From positions 1,328,501-1,392,500 of the forward strand of contig NZ_FSQZ01000001.1 in the NCBI RefSeq assembly GCF_900129645.1: a stretch of 64,000 nt of DNA, in the 5' to 3' direction. Under the pieces are notes generated by a model. The model was not told the origin of the DNA. It did no database searches and saw only the letters and a program-made list of their open reading frames with translations. Source of the stretch: Acetomicrobium flavidum (GTDB lineage Bacteria > Synergistota > Synergistia > Synergistales > Acetomicrobiaceae). A program made the translations under genes and the position numbers. Of the stretch, positions 8,040-16,771 are shown one piece after another; within the stretch, counting starts at the first letter, position 1; each line of letters opens with the position of its first letter.

Positions 8040-10199
8040 ATGATATCGACAACATCGACCGAAGAAAAAAAGAGGAGCTTCCGCATAACTGGCATGACCT
8101 GCGCCACATGCGCGATGATAGTCGAAAGGGCGCTGATGAAGGTCGACGGTGTCAAATTTGCCGCCGTCAACCTTGCTACTGAGACGGCGTTCGTGATCCT
8201 TGAAAAAGATGTACCTCAGGTAATTTTAGAGGAAGCCGTCAAGAAAGCAGGTTACGGCGTTTCCTACGAATCTCGGGAGGACTTTGAAGTTCGCCGTTTT
8301 TTAGCCTTTAAACGAAGCGTAATCTTGGCTTGGTCGCTGACAGCGCCATTGATGATGCTCATGTTTTTGCACATGGCCGGCCACCACATGCCATGGTTTT
8401 CCTTCATTGAGGTGTTGGCTTCGGCTTTGGTGGTATTCGTTGCCGGGCGGAGAACCATCAAGGGAGCATGGATCGCCTTGACTCATTTTCATGCCAACAT
8501 GGACGTGCTTGTATTTTTGGGATCCGTCATGTCTTTTCTAACTGCATTGCTAGCTATGGCAGGGCTGTTTGAAGTCTCCTTTGGAAGCGTAGGTGCAATG
8601 ATCATGTCCATTCATCTTACGGGACGTTACATAGAATCGCGCCTGAGGGACAGGGCGACTAAGGAAATAAAGTCATTGCTCAAGCTTAAGGCACAGGAAG
8701 CACTGTTGTTGACCGACGATGGAAGCGAAATTACAGTTCCGATTGAGGCGGTTAAAGAGGGGTCTTTCGTATTGGTGAAACCTGGCGAACGCGTACCTGT
8801 GGATGGGGAGATTGTAGACGGCATCTCTTCGGTCGATGAGTCAATGATAACCGGGGAACCCGTCCCCGCATTAAAAAGGTCTGGCGACAGGTTGATTTCG
8901 GGATCGCTTAACCTTTCGGGCTTGCTTAAGGTACGAGTTGATCGGGTAGGAGAAGACACTTTTTTGTCGCAGATGATATCGCTGATTCAGGAGGCACAGG
9001 GTTCTAAAGTCCCGATTCAAGCCTTTGCGGACAGGGTCACAAATGTGTTTGTACCGGTAGTGGTGATGCTTGCCGTCATATCCAGCGTATTATGGGCATT
9101 TAATATGGATAAGTGGGCTGGCTTTTTGGATATGGCACGTCAAATTTTGCCCTGGGTTACCAGGGTAGATGATCCTTTATCCTTTGGCGTATTCGTATTC
9201 GTTACGACGATAGTAATTGCCTGCCCTTGCGCCCTGGGACTTGCCACTCCTATGGCATTGGTAACGGGCACCAGCAAGGCCATGCGTCATGGCCTTGTAA
9301 TACGCAATGGTGAGGCCATACAGACGACTAAAGACATCGGCATAGTCATGTTCGATAAGACGGGCACTCTCACGTTGGGGTCCCCGAAGGTGGTAGACCA
9401 TAACCTAGAGGATGAAGCGGCCAACATCGCAGGAGCTTTGGAGTCCTTGTCCAACCATCCTCTGGGCAAGGCCATTTCGGAACTTAAAAAGTTCGACGTA
9501 AAAATTGAGGAATTTGAAGAGATAGTTGGCGAGGGCGTAAAAGGCAAGGTTGACGGTCGTGTTTACGAAGTGGGCAGGCCCGCAGATGCAAGCGTCTATG
9601 AGGCTTTGCTCGAAAAGGGCTATATTGTCGTCGAGGTTAAAAGGGATGGCTTTATAATGGGATATATAGCTATTTTCGATCCCATTAGGGAGGATTCCTT
9701 CGAGGCGGTAAAATGTCTAAAGGACATGGGCATCGAAGTGGTCCTGGTGACGGGGGATAATGAGATCACCGCCAAAACGGTGGCAAAGGCGTTGGGCATA
9801 GATGAGGTCCATTGGGGCGTTCGCCCCGAAGATAAGATGAGCATCGTAAGAGATTATCAGGCAACCGGCAAGAAGGTCATGATGACAGGAGATGGCATGA
9901 ACGACGCTGCAGCTTTGAAGGCTGCGGATGTCGGCGTGGCCATGGGAAGCGGGACCGACCTTGCCATCGATAGTGCCGACGTAGTGATATTGCAGGGCGG
10001 TGCAGCCAAAGTCGTGAGCCTTATCGAGATCTCTAAGGAGACGTTTAGGGTTATCAGGCAAAACCTTAAATGGGCCTTTGGATATAATGTAGTGGCTATA
10101 CCTTTAGCCATGTCGGGCTTGCTTCATCCGATAATTGCCGAAGGAGCTATGGCTTTAAGTTCCATATCCGTGATAATTAATTCCCTGAGGATTAAGTAG
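8040..10199 (+). CDS. copA: Copper-exporting P1B-type ATPase
   Basis: 719 residues. It pumps Cu(I) out of the cytoplasm at the cost of ATP. One N-terminal heavy-metal domain carries the MTCATC motif (Cys21, Cys24). Then come membrane helices, the TGEP actuator loop (SMITGEPVPA), the intramembrane CPC metal site in VIACPCALGLATPM, the phosphorylation motif DKTGTLT and the hinge GDGMNDAAAL. The CPC plus the C-terminal YN helix pattern (FGYNVVAIP) mark a Cu(I) rather than a Zn pump. TTGGAGG precedes the ATG. The chaperone CopZ is encoded downstream after pepF. Confidence 0.95.
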   Translation: MISTTSTEEKKRSFRITGMTCATCAMIVERALMKVDGVKFAAVNLATETAFVILEKDVPQVILEEAVKKAGYGVSYESREDFEVRRFLAFKRSVILAWSLTAPLMMLMFLHMAGHHMPWFSFIEVLASALVVFVAGRRTIKGAWIALTHFHANMDVLVFLGSVMSFLTALLAMAGLFEVSFGSVGAMIMSIHLTGRYIESRLRDRATKEIKSLLKLKAQEALLLTDDGSEITVPIEAVKEGSFVLVKPGERVPVDGEIVDGISSVDESMITGEPVPALKRSGDRLISGSLNLSGLLKVRVDRVGEDTFLSQMISLIQEAQGSKVPIQAFADRVTNVFVPVVVMLAVISSVLWAFNMDKWAGFLDMARQILPWVTRVDDPLSFGVFVFVTTIVIACPCALGLATPMALVTGTSKAMRHGLVIRNGEAIQTTKDIGIVMFDKTGTLTLGSPKVVDHNLEDEAANIAGALESLSNHPLGKAISELKKFDVKIEEFEEIVGEGVKGKVDGRVYEVGRPADASVYEALLEKGYIVVEVKRDGFIMGYIAIFDPIREDSFEAVKCLKDMGIEVVLVTGDNEITAKTVAKALGIDEVHWGVRPEDKMSIVRDYQATGKKVMMTGDGMNDAAALKAADVGVAMGSGTDLAIDSADVVILQGGAAKVVSLIEISKETFRVIRQNLKWAFGYNVVAIPLAMSGLLHPIIAEGAMALSSISVIINSLRIK

Positions 10200-10222
10200 C
10201 ATCGAAGGAAAGGGGCATAGCA

Positions 10223-12034
10223 ATGAGCGAGAAAAGAAGCGTTACGGTACCGGAAAGAAATGAGATAGAAGAAAAGTACAAGTGGAGATTGGAAGATTTA
10301 TATCCCGATAATGATGCATGGGGCGAGGAGGCGCGTTGTCTAGAAAGTGCTATCGAAAATTTAAAGGAGATGGGTACAGCCTTGACGTCTTCTGCGCAAT
10401 CCCTTTTGAGAGGATTGCAAACGAGGGATGAAATAGCTGAAAGGCTTGGTAGGCTTTATGCCTATGCTTCCTTTAAAAGCCATGAAGACGCACGGAATCT
10501 CGAGGCCCAGGCCATGGTGCAGCGGGCATCGACTGTGTACCTTCATTTTGCGGAGGCAGTCTCGTCATTTGTGCCCAGCATATTGGAGTTGGGCAAAGAG
10601 GGAATAGACGAGTTTATGAAGGAAGAAAGCGGACTCGAGCTTTACAGGGTCGAGATTGAGAGGATAATGCGGTTAAAGGAACACATCCTGTCATACGAGG
10701 GTGAAAAGCTTCTTGCAATGTCGGTGGACGTTGGCGAAGTGCCGGAAAAGGTATTTTCATTGCTCACTAATGCCGATATGAAGTTTCCTAAGATCAAGGA
10801 TGAAAAGGGCGAAGAAGTGGAGCTGTCCGAGGAAAGATATTCTTACTTTTTGCACAGCAGCGACAGGCGCGTTCGTCGCGACGCCTTTAAAGGCCTTTTT
10901 TCAAGTTACGGGAATGTTAAAAACACATTATCGGCCACTTACCTGGGCAGTTTGAAGAAGGACGTATTTTACTCCAAGGCCAGGAAATACGAAAATACTC
11001 TCCAGGCTTCTTTGTATCCTCAAAACATCCCTATAGTAGTCTACGAAAAAGCAATAGAAACGATAAACCAGTGGCTTGATCCCTTGCGCAGATATGTGAC
11101 ATTTAAGAGGAAGGCCTTAAACTTAGATGCGATGCACTTTTACGACCTCTACGTGCAGCTTTTGCCGGAACCGAAGGCCCACTTTAGCTATGATGATGCC
11201 AAAAGCATCATCATCGAGGGACTTGCCCCCTTGGGTGAAGAATACAGCCGGGTGCTTCTTGAGGCATTCGAGAACAGGTGGATAGACGTCTACGAAAATA
11301 AAGGCAAGAGGAGCGGGGCTTATTCGTGGGGGGTTTATGGTGTGCACCCTTACGTGCTTTTGAACTTCAATGGTACCTTAAGAGATGTATTTACCCTAGG
11401 TCACGAGATGGGGCATGCCATGCATTCGCATTTTACCTTTAAAAGCCAGCCTTACGTATATTCCGGGGTCAGCATATTTACGGCGGAGGTAGCTTCGACG
11501 ACCAACGAGATATTGCTTCTTGAACATCTCATAAAAAGGGCAGCGGATAAGGCCGAAAAGGCCTACCTCGTAAACTATGGCTTGGAACAGGTGCGCACGA
11601 CCGTGTATCGACAGCTGCTGTTTGCCGAATTTGAGCTTGAAGTGCATAAACGCATCGAGAAGGGTAATCCTCTTACAAGCGAGGATTTTAGCGCTATATG
11701 GAAGAGTTTGTATGAAAAACATTACGGCGATACGCTGTTTATTGATGAGGAATTGCCGCTTGAATGGGCCAGGATACCACACTTTTACACCGCTTACTAC
11801 GTCTATCAGTATGCTACGGGCTATTCGGCTGCCAGAGCAATAGCTACTGCCATATTGTCAGAGGGAAAGCCTGCCGTGGACAGGTACTTGCGGTTTCTTT
11901 CTTTGGGGGATTCCATGGACCCCGTGGATGCCCTAAAAGTTGCAGGAGTGGACATGACGTCGCCTAGGCCGCTAGAGTTGACGTGCAAAAAGTTCGAGGA
12001 AGATCTGGATGTTTTAATGGGCCTTATAGGCTAA
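10223..12034 (+). CDS. pepF: Oligoendopeptidase F (M3B family zinc peptidase)
   Basis: 603 residues, the usual length. A cytoplasmic zinc metallopeptidase that cuts medium-size oligopeptides. The zinc motif HEMGHAMHSHF is at about residue 393, with the downstream Glu ligand in the SIFTAEVASTTNE segment; the N-terminal RYKWRLEDLYPD-like start (here KYKWRLEDLYPD) is typical. It lies between copA and copZ with 23- and 30-bp gaps, so it is probably cotranscribed with them. A role in copper biology is not expected; it may be a chance insertion in the operon. Confidence 0.95.
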   Translation: MSEKRSVTVPERNEIEEKYKWRLEDLYPDNDAWGEEARCLESAIENLKEMGTALTSSAQSLLRGLQTRDEIAERLGRLYAYASFKSHEDARNLEAQAMVQRASTVYLHFAEAVSSFVPSILELGKEGIDEFMKEESGLELYRVEIERIMRLKEHILSYEGEKLLAMSVDVGEVPEKVFSLLTNADMKFPKIKDEKGEEVELSEERYSYFLHSSDRRVRRDAFKGLFSSYGNVKNTLSATYLGSLKKDVFYSKARKYENTLQASLYPQNIPIVVYEKAIETINQWLDPLRRYVTFKRKALNLDAMHFYDLYVQLLPEPKAHFSYDDAKSIIIEGLAPLGEEYSRVLLEAFENRWIDVYENKGKRSGAYSWGVYGVHPYVLLNFNGTLRDVFTLGHEMGHAMHSHFTFKSQPYVYSGVSIFTAEVASTTNEILLLEHLIKRAADKAEKAYLVNYGLEQVRTTVYRQLLFAEFELEVHKRIEKGNPLTSEDFSAIWKSLYEKHYGDTLFIDEELPLEWARIPHFYTAYYVYQYATGYSAARAIATAILSEGKPAVDRYLRFLSLGDSMDPVDALKVAGVDMTSPRPLELTCKKFEEDLDVLMGLIG

Positions 12035-12064
12035 TAATTTTATTAAAAAGAGGAGCGTTGAATC

Positions 12065-12265
12065 ATGGCACAATTTGCGTTGAATGTCCCGGACATGTCC
12101 TGTCAGCATTGCGTTAAACGCATATCTGGGGCGCTGGAAGAGCTTGGCATTTCCAAATTTAGGGTGGACCTTGACAACAAAGAGGTACTCGTAGAAACGG
12201 ACGACATCGAAAGCGTCATAAGAGCCTTAGATGAGGTGGGCTATAAGGCTACGCTAAAACGCTAA
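12065..12265 (+). CDS. copZ: Copper chaperone / heavy-metal-associated domain protein
   Basis: 66 residues, a single HMA domain with the MSCQHCVKRI metal site (Cys16, Cys19) and the ferredoxin-like fold pattern ending in ALDEVGYKA. It would carry Cu(I) to CopA in the cytoplasm. GAGGAG lies before the ATG. Its last four bases overlap the end of the convergent YkuK-family gene. Confidence 0.9.
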   Translation: MAQFALNVPDMSCQHCVKRISGALEELGISKFRVDLDNKEVLVETDDIESVIRALDEVGYKATLKR

Positions 12266-12744
12266 CCGCTTTTTGTATGTTTGTCTGCCACGCAGGAAGC
12301 GGCGAATGCCTCTGGCTTAATATGGGCTATATAGCCGCTTCCTTTCACCATGCCCACAACCATGTTGAGAATTTCCCTCGTAAGTCCCTTTTCTCCCACG
12401 TCGAGATGGATCTCTAGAAGCTGTCTGTAGTGCTCAAAAAGCACCACGTCCTGCGAAAGAAGATGCAAGACTTCGCTTGCCAAAGTTAAGCTCATGGAAG
12501 TCTCTGTTAAAATGCGCTCCTTGACGGAGTAAGGCCTTTGTTCGTAGGTTTTTCGATAAAAGTAAATGCCACCTCGACCAATTCGGTGAACAACGATGGC
12601 AGAGACAAAGAGCGTTCCTTCCGATAAAGGTTGAGAGTCTGTCCCTACAATTATGCGATACGATCCCTCCTTTGCCATAAATGTGCAAATGCGCTGTATT
12701 ACCTGCTCTATTTTGAGGGGGCCATAAGTAGGGCTGATGAACAA
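12262..12744 (-). CDS. YkuK-family (DUF458) RNase H-like protein
   Basis: 160 residues. The IIVGTDSQ strand near residue 32, the VVHRIGRGGIYFYRKT segment and the HLDVGEKG motif match the YkuK/DUF458 family, predicted to have an RNase H-like fold; the conserved Asp in GTDSQ and HLDVG are the likely metal ligands. The biological role is not known to me. Start is TTG with AAGGAG about ten bases upstream. The gene is convergent with copZ with a 4-bp overlap of the stops, so no terminator separates them. Confidence 0.75.
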   Translation of the reverse strand: MFISPTYGPLKIEQVIQRICTFMAKEGSYRIIVGTDSQPLSEGTLFVSAIVVHRIGRGGIYFYRKTYEQRPYSVKERILTETSMSLTLASEVLHLLSQDVVLFEHYRQLLEIHLDVGEKGLTREILNMVVGMVKGSGYIAHIKPEAFAASCVADKHTKSG

Positions 12745-12900
12745 TCTTACCCATCTCCTTTGATTTGTTCCTCTCGGCCATTAATTATACCTTAAACGCA
12801 CCTCGATGAGTTGGATGACATCAACCAGGGACAACGGTCTTACAAAATATGCAGACGGCCCTTTTTATGTTAATCTAATAGTGCTCGGAGGTGAACGAAC

Positions 12901-14160
12901 ATGACGACGTTGAATTTAAAAACTGGTAGGGAGGAGATTTCGTGGGAGTGCCCTATCCAATTGCTTAAAACCGCAACTTTAGCAGGAGAAATAAGAGCGG
13001 TTAGCGCTAGCGATGCACTGAATTGTCCCACAGGTTCTTTAGACCTTAAAGAGCTTGCAGAAGATGCTGATAATGTTGCTATATTAGTGCCGGATATAAC
13101 TAGATCATGGCAGGATATACCTGCCATGTGTAGTGCCATTCGGAAAGGTCTTGAAGAGACAGGGATAGATAAGGTGACATGGGTCATCGCTGCCGGCCAG
13201 CACAGGAAGATGTCCGTAGCGGAAGAAGAGACAGTCTTAGGCAAGGGCAGAAGGCCAAACGATAATGTCTTTTGCCACGTATCTAGGGAAAATATCGTTG
13301 ATACGGGAAAAATCACAAGTCGAGGTACCCCCGTAAAGGTAGAAAGACATGTCTTTGAGGCGGACCTTGTAGTCCTGTTGGGGGGCATTTGCTATCATGA
13401 TTTGGCAGGCTTTGCGGGCGGCAGAAAAATTATAATTCCAGGCGTAAGCGCAAGGGAGTCCGTGCAAGCCAATCATAGGTTGGGATTGGTTGAAAAAAGG
13501 TTTCACGAGAAGGTTAAAGTTGGCGAGTTGGAAGAAAATCCTGTAGCGTTGGATATGGAGGAGTATGCCAGGATTTTTTTGGCTGACAAAAAATCATTTC
13601 TTTTAAACGTTGTAACGGATGCAATGGGAAGGCCCTATTCATACGTGACAGGAGATGCGTTTAAAGCGTGGGAAAGGGGTGTCAGGGAGGCGGAAGCTCT
13701 TCAAACGATATGGATCGACGAGCTTGCAGATGTCGCTATCGTGTCCTGCGGAGGGTATCCCTACGACCTGGATCTCTATCAGGCGACCAAGGCTTTGACT
13801 GCGGTTTACGATGGCTTAAGACAAAGCGGGGGAATAGTTCTTGTAGCCGGCCTAGAAGAAGGAATGGGAACGCCCGTATTTGACCGTTTCATGCGTCTTG
13901 CCATGGATAACTTCGATGCAGCCATAGATGAACTCGAGGAGGATTTCACGATACCTGCTTATATAGCCACAAAGACCGTTTACGAACTTAAAAACAGAAA
14001 ATGTGCCTTAGTTACCCAAAACAAAGACGTTGCATTTCCGGGGCTCATTACGAACGACGTAAAAGAGGCTTTAAGGCATGTTGCGGGAACGAATTTTGAG
14101 GGAAAGGCTTTATTTGTTCCAACGGGGAACGCGGTCCATGTAAAAATAAAGGAGGTGTGA
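12901..14160 (+). CDS. LarA-like nickel-dependent 2-hydroxyacid racemase
   Basis: 419 residues, standard for LarA. LarA interconverts D- and L-lactate with a nickel-pincer nucleotide cofactor; homologues act on other 2-hydroxyacids. All four key residues line up: His101 (GQHRKM), His166 (CYHDLAGFAGGRK), Lys176 and His192 (QANHRLG), with the same spacing as in the lactate enzyme, so the protein looks able to carry the cofactor. The cofactor genes larB, larC and larE are not in the window. It is followed 4 bp later by a sodium symporter, which suggests import of the hydroxyacid. CGGAGGTG precedes the ATG. Confidence 0.85.
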   Translation: MTTLNLKTGREEISWECPIQLLKTATLAGEIRAVSASDALNCPTGSLDLKELAEDADNVAILVPDITRSWQDIPAMCSAIRKGLEETGIDKVTWVIAAGQHRKMSVAEEETVLGKGRRPNDNVFCHVSRENIVDTGKITSRGTPVKVERHVFEADLVVLLGGICYHDLAGFAGGRKIIIPGVSARESVQANHRLGLVEKRFHEKVKVGELEENPVALDMEEYARIFLADKKSFLLNVVTDAMGRPYSYVTGDAFKAWERGVREAEALQTIWIDELADVAIVSCGGYPYDLDLYQATKALTAVYDGLRQSGGIVLVAGLEEGMGTPVFDRFMRLAMDNFDAAIDELEEDFTIPAYIATKTVYELKNRKCALVTQNKDVAFPGLITNDVKEALRHVAGTNFEGKALFVPTGNAVHVKIKEV

Positions 14161-14164
14161 GATT

Positions 14165-15544
14165 GTGCTATTGATAGTCATCGCTTATATGGCCTTGATG
14201 TTGTTGGTTGGTTGGTGGGCTGGCAAGTTTTACGTAAAGGGAATGACCGATTTCTTGCTGGCCGGTAGGAGGCTTGGTGTTATTTTATGCTCGGCCACAC
14301 TTGCGGCTACTCATTTTGGTGGCGGTGCGGTGATGGGCGGTGGAGAGTATGGTTTTAAGTATGGCCTGTCAGGTGCGTGGTACGGCGTTTCTTGCGGCAT
14401 AGGCTTGATCATCCTTGGTTTAGTGACTGCAAGGAGATTTCGAGATCTTGCCTTCTATACTGTCCCCGATTATTTAGAGAGACGCTATGGCGGAAAGACG
14501 ATTCGTGTCTTGGGATCGCTTCTTTCATTAGTCGCTTTAGTTGGCATATTGGCTGCCCAAGTCCTATCGGCAAGAGGGGCCTTGGGCATTTTGGGAATAA
14601 CCGGAAACACCGGTGCTGTTGTGGCGACTCTTGTCTTTATAATTTACACGACTTCCGGCGGACTTTGGGCCGTGACTTTAACTGATTTAATACAGATGAC
14701 TTGGGCAGCTGTGGGCGTGATACTCGCTTCAAACATGGTTCTTGGCCATACTGGAGGATATGAGGGGTTAAAAGCGCTTCTTCAGGCGAAGGCAGTTGGG
14801 CCGGAATACATGAGCTTCTGGGGCATGGGGACGGCAGGCATTATGTGGTTACTCCTGCCGACAGTAATGTACACTTTAATTGGGCAGGATTTTTATCAAA
14901 GGTTGTTTGCTGCTAAGGATGGTAAAACAGCCAAGGTTTCGTCTTTGGTTGGCGGCATCGTTCTGGTGATAGTAAGCTTCTTCCCAGCCCTTATGGGCAT
15001 GGGCGCGAGGGCCCTGGCGAATTTAGAGGATCCCTCTATGGCAGTTCCATGGGTCCTTCAAAATTTGATGGGTCCACTTCTTGGAGGGTTAATTTTAGCA
15101 GCTATCTTGGCGGCAATAATGTCTACGGCCGATTCGCTCCTGTCTGCGGCGACGTCTCATATAGTTAAAGATTTTTGGATAGAAATATTTCATCTTAGTG
15201 AAGTGGACCATGAGAAAGAGCTTCTCAGGGTATCGCGCATATTTACCTTTGTCATTGGTGTTTTGGCGCTTATCATTGCGCTTATAGTTCCGGGCATCAT
15301 TGATGCCTTGATATACTCCTATACGATGTATACTGCTGGTGTATTCGTCCCCGTCATCGGGGGATTCTTGTGGAAGGGGGCTACACGCACAGGGGCTTTT
15401 GCATCTCTTATAATTGGATCGATAGTGGCTTTGTGGGGAATTCTTAGCGGAGTTTCGCTTTTTGGAGCTCCCGTCGAGATATTCGCGGCACTTATATCCC
15501 TCGTGATATTTGTGGTGGTTTCCTTGATCACAAAAAGTAAATAG
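14165..15544 (+). CDS. Sodium:solute symporter (SSS family)
   Basis: 459 residues with about 13 hydrophobic helices. Typical SSS features are the start helix followed by DFLLAGRRLG (about residue 32), the GGGAVMGG turn in TM2, and the sodium-site helix around STADSLLSAATSHIVKDFW (about residue 320). It imports an organic solute with Na+. Starts four bases after the LarA-like gene behind GGAGGTG (start TTG 14162 or GTG 14165), so the two are coupled. The substrate is probably a hydroxy- or carboxylic acid (inference). A strong terminator follows. Confidence 0.9.
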   Translation: MLLIVIAYMALMLLVGWWAGKFYVKGMTDFLLAGRRLGVILCSATLAATHFGGGAVMGGGEYGFKYGLSGAWYGVSCGIGLIILGLVTARRFRDLAFYTVPDYLERRYGGKTIRVLGSLLSLVALVGILAAQVLSARGALGILGITGNTGAVVATLVFIIYTTSGGLWAVTLTDLIQMTWAAVGVILASNMVLGHTGGYEGLKALLQAKAVGPEYMSFWGMGTAGIMWLLLPTVMYTLIGQDFYQRLFAAKDGKTAKVSSLVGGIVLVIVSFFPALMGMGARALANLEDPSMAVPWVLQNLMGPLLGGLILAAILAAIMSTADSLLSAATSHIVKDFWIEIFHLSEVDHEKELLRVSRIFTFVIGVLALIIALIVPGIIDALIYSYTMYTAGVFVPVIGGFLWKGATRTGAFASLIIGSIVALWGILSGVSLFGAPVEIFAALISLVIFVVVSLITKSK

Positions 15545-15564
15545 ATCTTGATGCACTAAAAGAG

Positions 15565-15597
15565 GAGAGGCCCCATTTTTGGGGTCTCTTATTTTTT
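15565..15597 (+). terminator. Intrinsic terminator of the larA-like/symporter unit
   Basis: AGAGGCCCC pairs with GGGGTCTCT around a short T-rich loop (15566-15574, 15581-15589), followed by TATTTTTT. Confidence 0.85.
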
Positions 15598-15616
15598 GTG
15601 ATTCTAGTTCATCTAA

Positions 15617-16771
15617 TCAAGACGCACCCAGTCTCCTTTTCAAGCGCTCTAGGCGCTTTGAGAGATCAGGCAGTCTATTTTGCCATGTCAGAGCAAGGGG
15701 ACGATATTGGAGGAAATCCATCATAGCCTTGTCGGCCCACGATAGGGCTGCCTTTGCGTCCTTCAGTTGATGTTCGTATATCTTTGAGATCTCCACGGCT
15801 ACGTCTATCTTTCTATAACCCATGCCGTAGAGCTTCGTGAGTAATGATAGTGCCTCATGATAATTGTTCCGTCTTTTATTTTCCATGGCTAATTTCCAAA
15901 GGGCCTCCGTAGCCGGAGGCTCCAGCTGTGCTGCTTTTGCCCAAAGTAATTTTGCCTGGTCTAGATTATGGCGGTACCAGGCATCTCCAGCGCAATTTAC
16001 CTCATAGGGGTCATGGCTTTGCCCGGAAAGGACAAAGGCAACCTTGTAAAATAAATTACACAAGGAGAGTATATCCATCTCGTTGTGGTAAAAGACACCG
16101 TTAAGCATGGTAGCATCGCCCGTCTTGAGAAATGTCATGTAGAGATCCGGTATAAAGCGACCTGGAATATCGTCGCTTTCTCGTCCGATATTTAAGATTT
16201 GCCTTTCGACGTTGGAGAGGGAACAGGAACCTATGCGTCTCTTCCAAAGCCTTCTTACAAGATAAAGCAGATCCAGATGTTTTGTCTCTTCAAAGGGTTT
16301 CATCCTAGATAACAAAAGCCTGGTGTTGATCAACGGGAGGTCAAAGTTTTTCCCGTTGTATGTAACGAAGGCCGGTTTATTGGGAATTATGTCCAGCAAC
16401 CTCGAGAGCCAAGCCTGCTCATATTTTGGTGAGCACAGGAACAGTTGACGTACAATGAAGCTGTCCTCTTGGTAAATTCCTATGCCTGCCAAAAAGGCAT
16501 AAGTCCCTGTTCCTCCGGATAACCCCGTGGTCTCCAGGTCAAAAAAGACCAAAGGTTCTCCGCCTCCCCATGAAGATAGCGTTTCTATGCATCTTTTCCG
16601 TTCGCATTCGTCAACTATGCTAGTAGTATCGTGTATTGCCTCGCAAAGATATACGCCTTCATCTAGGAAGCGACCGGGAGGAAGATTTAATACTTCTTTC
16701 GGTTCATCCCTTTTATTGACCTTTAACCTGGCAAATATTTCTTCAAGGTTAAATGGCTTACTCGCGTTCAT
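15617..16771 (-). CDS. mrfB: MrfB/YprB-type exonuclease (RNase H fold plus TPR)
   Basis: 384 residues. The N-terminal half is a DEDD-type exonuclease: FFDLETTGLSGG carries Asp78 and Glu80, YNGKNFDLPLI a further Asp, and HNEMDILSL the last Asp. The C-terminal half (about 240-380) looks like TPR helices. In Bacillus subtilis the homologue works with the helicase MrfA in repair of mitomycin C damage. The gene starts inside the last codons of the helicase gene (4-bp overlap), which supports the same partnership here. Confidence 0.85.
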   Translation of the reverse strand: MNASKPFNLEEIFARLKVNKRDEPKEVLNLPPGRFLDEGVYLCEAIHDTTSIVDECERKRCIETLSSWGGGEPLVFFDLETTGLSGGTGTYAFLAGIGIYQEDSFIVRQLFLCSPKYEQAWLSRLLDIIPNKPAFVTYNGKNFDLPLINTRLLLSRMKPFEETKHLDLLYLVRRLWKRRIGSCSLSNVERQILNIGRESDDIPGRFIPDLYMTFLKTGDATMLNGVFYHNEMDILSLCNLFYKVAFVLSGQSHDPYEVNCAGDAWYRHNLDQAKLLWAKAAQLEPPATEALWKLAMENKRRNNYHEALSLLTKLYGMGYRKIDVAVEISKIYEHQLKDAKAALSWADKAMMDFLQYRPLALTWQNRLPDLSKRLERLKRRLGAS

